Positions 6,640-10,326 of a stretch of 10,326 nucleotides of DNA are shown here, piece after piece. This DNA comes from Anaerolineaceae bacterium (GTDB lineage: Bacteria > Chloroflexota > Anaerolineae > Anaerolineales > Anaerolineaceae): the NCBI GenBank assembly GCA_011620505.1, contig WOZA01000121.1, positions 1 to 10,326 of the forward strand. The letters are read 5' to 3'. Made by a program: the position numbers and the translations under genes. The notes below the pieces were generated by a model. It was not told the DNA's origin and ran no database searches. It worked only from the letters and a program-made list of their open reading frames with translations. The first letter of the stretch is position 1. Every line of letters starts with the position of its first letter.

Positions 6640-7188
6640 TCAATATCGTTCAATGTGTTGCACAAACGCGTCCACGATGGATTGCGCAAACTTTTGGGTG
6701 CTTTCAGAGGTGAATCCACCTTTTCCATCCAAGAGATCAGCAATTTTGGAGAAATATGCCTCCGGTTGCTGCAGCACTGGCATGTTCACGAAAGTAAGAA
6801 TCTGGCGCAGGTGATGGTTTGCGCCAAAGGCGCCCAACAATCCCGGGGAATCGCTGACGATTGCGGCGGGCTTGCCATTCCAGGCAGAATGACCATAAGG
6901 GCGTGAGCCAACATCCAGCGCATTTTTCAACGCAGCAGGTATGGAGCGGTTATGCTCGGGGGTGACGAAAAGTACGGCATCCGACCCGCTGATCTTATTC
7001 CGAAAGGTAATATAGGACTCAGGTGCTGCTTCAGAGTCGAAATCCTGGTTGTAAAGGGGTAAATTACCGATCTCGACTATTTCTGTCGTGTATCCTTCAG
7101 GGAAAAGTGGCTGCAAGGCTTGTGCGAGTTGCGTGCTGTAACCATTTTTCCGTATGCTTCCACTAATTATTGCGATTTTCTTGCTCAT
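6640..7188 (-). CDS. NADPH-dependent FMN reductase family protein (flavodoxin-like fold)
   Basis: This 182-residue protein has the usual length of the family, which transfers electrons from NAD(P)H to FMN, quinones or azo and chromate compounds as a soluble dimer. Residues 9-19 (S-G-S-I-R-K-N-G-Y-S-T) form the phosphate-binding loop for FMN. T-P-E-H-N-R-S-I-P-A-A-L-K-N-A-L-D (76-92) is the hallmark flavin-side loop, with His in place of the more common Tyr before Asn. G-L-L-G-A-F-G-A-N-H-H-L-R (116-128) matches the third conserved block. The ATG at 7188 is preceded by GGGAG with 7-base spacing, and a strong promoter lies upstream. It appears to be a single-gene unit ended by the paired hairpins. 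The true electron acceptor cannot be told from sequence. Confidence 0.92.
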   Translation of the reverse strand: MSKKIAIISGSIRKNGYSTQLAQALQPLFPEGYTTEIVEIGNLPLYNQDFDSEAAPESYITFRNKISGSDAVLFVTPEHNRSIPAALKNALDVGSRPYGHSAWNGKPAAIVSDSPGLLGAFGANHHLRQILTFVNMPVLQQPEAYFSKIADLLDGKGGFTSESTQKFAQSIVDAFVQHIERY

Positions 7189-7216
7189 AACTGAACTCCC
7201 TGTAATGTTTTTAATA

Positions 7217-7245
7217 AATATCGCTTACTGGGGAGCGTTTGTCAA
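7217..7245 (-). promoter_or_regulatory. Sigma-70-type promoter of the FMN reductase gene
   Basis: A perfect -35 hexamer, TTGACA (7245-7240), is followed after exactly 17 bases by GATATT (7222-7217), a 4-of-6 match to TATAAT. The ATG is about 30 bases past the -10 box, with the GGGAG ribosome site (7200-7196) between. This is the best promoter in the window. A second TTGAC lies 11 bases upstream of the first, at 7256-7252, and may be part of an operator. Confidence 0.7.
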
Positions 7246-7255
7246 GATTTAGTCA

Positions 7256-7272
7256 AACCTTCTCAGAAGGTT
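7256..7272 (-). terminator. Weak terminator-like hairpin after the 131-residue unknown gene
   Basis: Arms AACCTTC and GAAGGTT form a perfect 7-bp stem around a 3-base loop, about 28 bases past the stop of the preceding minus-strand gene. The following T-run is poor (TTGACTAAATCTT on the minus strand, counting from the last stem base), and the element abuts the promoter of the next gene, so it could be an operator instead. Confidence 0.35.
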
Positions 7273-7300
7273 AATAAAATTCTAACAGTTGAATCGGATA

Positions 7301-7696
7301 TCAGTTTCTGATGGTCAGGGCGAGCAGAGGCTGGTCTGCAAATCGCAAGCTGAGCGAGCCGGCTTTTAGAAAATGTTCGCGATGAGGACCGCCCATTAAA
7401 TAATCCTGGATGAGCCCGATCACATAGGTTTGGATCAATTCAGGGGTTTTGTTTTTTCCACGTTTTTCAAAAAGCATTTTATGTTTGGCTACAGCTACAG
7501 CTTGGCTTAGGTCCATGATTTGGGAGGGATCACTAAAAGCCAGCAGCGAGAGACTCCAGTGACCTTTATCAGGTTCACGGATCAGGAACTGATAAGCGCC
7601 AAGTGCCACAATTGAGTCATACGTGAAGGCTTCATCGAGCCAATAAGCAAAGACAGCGTAAGTGCGTTTGCGGCGGATGTTCTCGAAAAAGCCCAT
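7301..7696 (-). CDS. Conserved-looking hypothetical protein, 131 residues
   Basis: I do not recognise this protein. From the ATG at 7696-7694 it starts M-G-F-F-E-N-I-R-R-K-R-T-Y and is a soluble-looking mix of aromatic and charged residues, with no signal peptide, membrane segment or Cys cluster. The frame can be extended to an ATG at 7768, but that would run 70 bases into the CDGSH gene and adds a Ser/Asn-rich, unlikely N-terminus. The start at 7696, 2 bases after the upstream TAG, is more natural, although no Shine-Dalgarno is visible, and it suggests reinitiation by ribosomes finishing the CDGSH gene. The tight coupling implies a shared task with that iron-sulfur protein, but no function can be named. 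The product ends in L-L-A-L-T-I-R-N. Confidence 0.7.
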   Translation of the reverse strand: MGFFENIRRKRTYAVFAYWLDEAFTYDSIVALGAYQFLIREPDKGHWSLSLLAFSDPSQIMDLSQAVAVAKHKMLFEKRGKNKTPELIQTYVIGLIQDYLMGGPHREHFLKAGSLSLRFADQPLLALTIRN

Positions 7697-7698
7697 AA

Positions 7699-8436
7699 CT
7701 ATGGATGGTTCTGACGATATTGACGGCGCAAGGCAGTTTCTTGCGTTAGCCGATGTGTGCCGTCGCACAAGGGTTTATTGCGCGACTCACCACAAGTGCA
7801 GAGCGACACGCGGTTGTGGGGCAGGAAGGGCACGCCGTCCGATCGCTCGATTGGCAAATAGCCCATAACGAACAAGGGAGCCCGGATTGGACCGTAGGAG
7901 GTGATTTCAATCGTCTCAGCGATCTGCATCGGAAGATCGAGTTCAAAATCGTTGTCGGGATCTTGCGGCAGGCGGCAGGTTAGCGAGCCTGAAGGGCAGT
8001 CATGCACCATCTTGATGGCACGATCGCGTTTGACTGGGTCATTGGAACCGTAGGTGAGCTCTGACACGGATGTATTGAGCAGAACACAGAAACCGGACAG
8101 CATGCAGAGGGAGGAGTCTTTTTTGACCGTCAGACCCGGTCCTTTATAAGTGAAAACCCGCAGGGAAGCACGGTCGGTGCGAGCGGTTTCGGTGCCATTA
8201 AAGCCCTTTTGATGGGTGCCATCGCAAAAGGGGTAATTGGCTGATTTGCCGCAGCGGCAGAGCAGGTAAGAGTCCCCATCCGGGGTCTGGTCTCCAAGAT
8301 ATTGCCACTCGAGCGGTTCTCCGTAATCTGAACATACCTGCGTGAGTTTGATGAACGGAACTCTGCCCTGCACGCTGTAGGGTCCGTTTTTAACGATGGT
8401 GATTTTTTGTACGCGATCGGTTTGGCTCTCAGTCAT
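7699..8436 (-). CDS. Iron-sulfur protein with two CDGSH domains flanking a divergent 4Fe-4S domain
   Basis: This 245-residue protein carries two complete CDGSH sites, which bind 2Fe-2S clusters through three Cys and one His. The first is C60-x-C62 to P-F-C71-D-G-T-H75 and the second is C213-x-C215 to P-L-C224-D-G-T-H228. Between them, C111-M-L-S-G-F-C117 and H-D-C147-P-S-G-S-L match the divergent 4Fe-4S mono-cluster domain (Fer4_19). The N-terminus (N-G-P-Y-S-V-Q-G-R-V-P-F, 17-28) is usual for this protein class. It is probably a soluble electron carrier or cluster donor; the partner is unknown. I chose the ATG at 8436, which follows an ideal GGAGGT ribosome site, over a TTG at 8457, which overlaps a TATAAT box and would leave the ribosome site inside the gene. 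The next gene starts 2 bases after the stop. Confidence 0.92.
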   Translation of the reverse strand: MTESQTDRVQKITIVKNGPYSVQGRVPFIKLTQVCSDYGEPLEWQYLGDQTPDGDSYLLCRCGKSANYPFCDGTHQKGFNGTETARTDRASLRVFTYKGPGLTVKKDSSLCMLSGFCVLLNTSVSELTYGSNDPVKRDRAIKMVHDCPSGSLTCRLPQDPDNDFELDLPMQIAETIEITSYGPIRAPLFVMGYLPIERSDGVPFLPHNRVSLCTCGESRNKPLCDGTHRLTQETALRRQYRQNHP

Positions 8437-8440
8437 TTCT

Positions 8441-8446
8441 ACCTCC
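8441..8446 (-). promoter_or_regulatory. Ribosome binding site GGAGGT that fixes the CDGSH gene start
   Basis: A perfect anti-Shine-Dalgarno match lies just upstream of the ATG at 8436. It argues against the in-frame TTG at 8457, whose first 7 codons would include this site. Confidence 0.75.
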
Positions 8447-8456
8447 AGATGCTTCA

Positions 8457-8462
8457 ATTATA
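8457..8462 (-). promoter_or_regulatory. Candidate -10 box (TATAAT) for the CDGSH operon
   Basis: A perfect TATAAT lies 20 bases upstream of the ATG at 8436, leaving a leader of about 14 bases that still contains the ribosome site. No good -35 hexamer is seen 16-18 bases further up (the region reads AACCTA). Confidence 0.5.
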
Positions 8463-8548
8463 CAGTATCGCAATTTTTGTAGGTTGGAGGATCTTTCTTT
8501 CAATACCCATAAGATACCTTGAAGAAACAGGGAGAACAATTGAAACTA

Positions 8549-8576
8549 AGAGAGGACAGCTTTCGCTATCTTCTCT
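8549..8576 (-). terminator. Hairpin with GAAA tetraloop after the beta-helix gene
   Basis: On the minus strand, AGAGAAGATAGC and GCTGTCCTCTCT pair over 12 positions with one A-C mismatch and one wobble, closed by C-G around a GAAA (GNRA-type) loop. It begins 20 bases past the stop of the upstream gene and is followed by TTAGTTTC, a weak T-rich run. It is the best terminator candidate between the beta-helix gene and the CDGSH operon. Confidence 0.5.
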
Positions 8577-8595
8577 GAAATTGCTTGGTTGCAAG

Positions 8596-10326
8596 TTATC
8601 GCGTAATAATCGGCAGGAAGATCCAATTTGTTATGAATAATGCGGTGAGATTGATATTTCCAGAGATGGTGACTACTAATGGATTAATCGACCCTCCTGC
8701 ATCCCCGCCCCATTCAATAAAGGTCCAGCCTGGATCAGCAGCAGGAGTCAGTGTAACTACATCACCGAAATGATAAGTGGCTTGAATGGGGTCTACTTCG
8801 ACTGAGCCGGAACCAATGGGTGTGACAGTCAATGTGTACTCATCCTGCGTGAAATTGGCAGTGATGCTTGTGTCAACGATGATCGTGAAAGTTAGAGGAT
8901 TGTCCGACCCAGAAGCATCACCACCCCAGCTGGAGAAGGTCCAGCCTGGTTCAGCAGTGGGGGTTAAGGTTACGACGTTTCCATGGTGATAAGTATCCCG
9001 CTCAGGATCAATTGCCACTATCCCGGAACCAATTAGGGTGACGGTAAGTGAGTACTCATCCTGGGTGAATGTGGCGGTGATACTGGTATTGCCATGGATG
9101 GTAACTGTCAAGGGGTTGTCAGACCCCGTCGCATCCCCGGACCAGTTTGAGAAGGTCCAGCCAGAATAAGCGTTAGGAGTCAGTGTAATAACATCCCCGT
9201 AGTGATAGGTAGCCTGAATTGGATTTATCGCTACTGTCCCGGAACCAATCAGGATAACGGTCAGGGTGTATTCATCTTGTGTGAAGGTGGCGGTGATATA
9301 TGTGTTTCGCTGAATTGTGACAGTCAGGGGATTGTTTGTGCTTATCACATCTCCACCCCAGCTGGAGAAGGTCCAGCCTGGTTCAGCAGTGGGGGTCAGG
9401 GCAACCACATCCCCATAATGATAGGTAGTATAGTCAGGATTTCGTGAAACCGTTCCACTTCCTGTTGGATTGACTAGCACGGTCAGGGTGTATTCATCCT
9501 GTGTAAAGATGGCAGTGATATTTATGTTTCTCTGAATTATGAAAGTCAGGGGATTGTTTGTGCTTATCACATCTCCTGTCCAACCGGTGAAGGTCCAACC
9601 CGAATCAGCGGTGGATGTGAGGGTCACGACATCACCGTAATGATAAGTGGCTTGTGGGGGAATAACAGCTACTGTCCCGGAACCTATAGGGGTAACGGTT
9701 AATGAGTATTCATTTTGAGTGAAGGTGGCAGTGATGCTGGTGTCACCTTGAATGGTGATTAATTGATTGTCAGAGCCTGAAGCATCACCTCCCCAACCAG
9801 CAAAAGTCCAACCAGGATCAGCAGTGGGTATAAGGGTGACCTGCTGAGATAATGCGTAATCAGGTTGGTCAGGAACTACTTCGACTTCACCGTTCCCAAT
9901 AATCTCCATGGTCAGTAAATAGGGTTGTACTTCATATGCACCCATATCACCCTGGGTTAAGCTATCTCCATTACCACCAACCGGTCTTGGTAATGTGCGT
10001 TGGTCTATTTCAGGGCAAGTTAAAGGATTGGAATTTCCTGCATCAACAGCTGGACTCTCTGTCTGCAAAGCATGGGTTTCCGTAAACCCACCATTATTTT
10101 GGAGGTTTCCTAGAAGTGGATTTAGATCTAAATTGCCCTCACCTGGATAACCTCTCTGAACTATACTGAAAGTTACTGAAATTGAACTCATGGAATCGTT
10201 AACAATTTGATCAGGTGTATTTTCCCAAAGAATTGAATTGATCATTGTGGGATGGCTGTGGTATTCATTAAATATTCCTCCACCATCAAAATTGGAGGAA
10301 TTTTGTGTAAATGTTACATTTACTAG
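8596..10326 (-). CDS. Secreted beta-helix protein with six InlB-type B-repeats, 5' end beyond the window
   Basis: The frame is open to the right edge: 576 codons plus the stop are visible, and the ATG at 10245 is internal, because the 27 codons before it continue the same fold. The upstream part shows parallel beta-helix rungs (N-V-T-F-T-Q-N-S-S, G-G-G-I-F-N, N-S-I-L-W-E-N). It then has the closing block of 'choice-of-anchor Q' proteins, N-N-G-G-F-T-E-T-H-A-L ending in G-D-M-G-A-Y-E, at about 10098-9931. Six B-repeats of 70-74 residues follow, each with Y-x-L-T-V, G-x-G-x-V, Y-x-x-G-x-x-V-x-L-T, G-W-T-F-x-x-W and I-T-A-x-F-T-Q. The protein ends in N-W-I-F-L-P-I-I-T-R, which may be a surface-sorting tail. 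The signal peptide is outside the window. A large surface or secreted protein, possibly adhesive or carbohydrate-binding, is inferred. No catalytic motif is seen in this part. Confidence 0.9.
   Translation of the reverse strand, partial: LVNVTFTQNSSNFDGGGIFNEYHSHPTMINSILWENTPDQIVNDSMSSISVTFSIVQRGYPGEGNLDLNPLLGNLQNNGGFTETHALQTESPAVDAGNSNPLTCPEIDQRTLPRPVGGNGDSLTQGDMGAYEVQPYLLTMEIIGNGEVEVVPDQPDYALSQQVTLIPTADPGWTFAGWGGDASGSDNQLITIQGDTSITATFTQNEYSLTVTPIGSGTVAVIPPQATYHYGDVVTLTSTADSGWTFTGWTGDVISTNNPLTFIIQRNINITAIFTQDEYTLTVLVNPTGSGTVSRNPDYTTYHYGDVVALTPTAEPGWTFSSWGGDVISTNNPLTVTIQRNTYITATFTQDEYTLTVILIGSGTVAINPIQATYHYGDVITLTPNAYSGWTFSNWSGDATGSDNPLTVTIHGNTSITATFTQDEYSLTVTLIGSGIVAIDPERDTYHHGNVVTLTPTAEPGWTFSSWGGDASGSDNPLTFTIIVDTSITANFTQDEYTLTVTPIGSGSVEVDPIQATYHFGDVVTLTPAADPGWTFIEWGGDAGGSINPLVVTISGNINLTALFITNWIFLPIITR
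8921..8964 (-). repeat. 44-base exact direct repeat, copy in B-repeat 5
   Basis: This segment, encoding the E-P-G-W-T-F-S-S-W-G-G stretch of repeat 5, is identical at every base to 9353-9396 in repeat 3, 432 bases (two periods) away. The flanking bases differ on both sides. Confidence 0.85.
9322..9354 (-). repeat. 33-base exact direct repeat, copy in B-repeat 3
   Basis: This segment, encoding the G-D-V-I-S-T-N-N-P-L-T stretch, is identical to 9544-9576 in repeat 2, 222 bases away. It ends where the 44-base repeat begins (overlap of 2 bases), so repeat 3 looks like a mosaic of repeats 2 and 5. Confidence 0.85.
9353..9396 (-). repeat. 44-base exact direct repeat, copy in B-repeat 3
   Basis: Partner of the copy at 8921-8964. 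Together with the 33-base element it shows that exchange between units has acted recently at DNA level, because synonymous sites are identical too. Confidence 0.85.
9544..9576 (-). repeat. 33-base exact direct repeat, copy in B-repeat 2
   Basis: Partner of the copy at 9322-9354, at a spacing of one repeat period (222 bases). Confidence 0.85.

Larger units (their letters stand above)
8629..9921 (-). repeat. Array of six B-repeat coding units, period about 216 bases
   Basis: Units begin at about 9921, 9711, 9495, 9273, 9057 and 8841 on the minus strand, so the spacings are 210, 216, 222, 216 and 216 bases. Units 2 and 3 share S-T-N-N-P-L-T and I-Q-R-N. Units 1, 4 and 5 share the S-D-N element. 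The first unit (9921-9712) is the most divergent and lacks the Y-H-Y-G-D motif, having Y-A-L-S-Q instead. The last runs into the F-L-P-I tail. Confidence 0.9.

Noticed and set aside
7697..7768. N-terminal extension of the 131-residue protein to ATG 7768
   Set aside because: It would overlap the CDGSH gene by 70 bases with an unlikely N-terminus; the ATG at 7696 just after the upstream stop is the better start.
8437..8457. TTG start for the CDGSH protein
   Set aside because: It overlaps the TATAAT box, and a perfect GGAGGT sits before the ATG at 8436.
8629..9921. CRISPR-like array suggested by regular repeats
   Set aside because: The period is about 216 bases and the whole stretch is coding B-repeats in one frame; there are no short repeats with unique spacers.

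Overview
The window reads as chromosomal DNA from a Chloroflexota bacterium, most likely of the Anaerolineae. The clues are two lipoproteins whose signal peptides lead into long Thr/Pro linkers, a huge repeat-bearing secreted protein ending in an F-L-P-I tail, and generally modest base composition. This placement is inference from protein style, with no marker gene to confirm it. All eleven genes lie on the minus strand, so transcription runs from high to low coordinates. No tRNA, rRNA, CRISPR array, transposase or phage gene was seen, and long plus-strand frames are shadows of the minus-strand genes.

Read in the direction of transcription: (1) 10326-8596 is the 3' part of a secreted parallel beta-helix protein with six InlB-type B-repeats, followed by a GNRA-loop hairpin terminator. 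(2) 8436-7301 is a two-gene unit: a double-CDGSH iron-sulfur protein with a central 4Fe-4S-like domain, then a 131-residue protein I do not recognise, starting 2 bases after the first gene's stop. (3) 7188-6640 is an NADPH-dependent FMN reductase with the best promoter in the window. It is followed by two related hairpins. (4) 6520-5294 is a YcaQ/AlkX-type DNA glycosylase. (5) 5225-3175 is a 4-bp overlapping pair: a membrane-anchored LysM/M23 peptidoglycan hydrolase and a lipoprotein with a C39-like cysteine-peptidase motif. (6) 3082-2606 is a MarR-type repressor with a palindrome over its own -10 box. (7) 2468 to the left edge is a tight unit: AmrB (MEMO family), an overlapping Thr/Pro-linker lipoprotein of unknown function, and the N-terminal 200 residues of PriA.

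The genes divide into cell-envelope work (the M23 hydrolase, the C39-like lipoprotein, the second lipoprotein, the beta-helix protein), redox and metal chemistry (CDGSH protein, FMN reductase, AmrB) and DNA maintenance (YcaQ-like glycosylase, PriA). I see no clear new defence or mobile system. The most worthwhile leads are the paired hairpins with a covarying base pair at 6555-6627, the coupled M23/C39-like pair, the AmrB-lipoprotein-PriA unit, the CDGSH operon with its unknown partner, and the long exact repeats inside the B-repeat gene.
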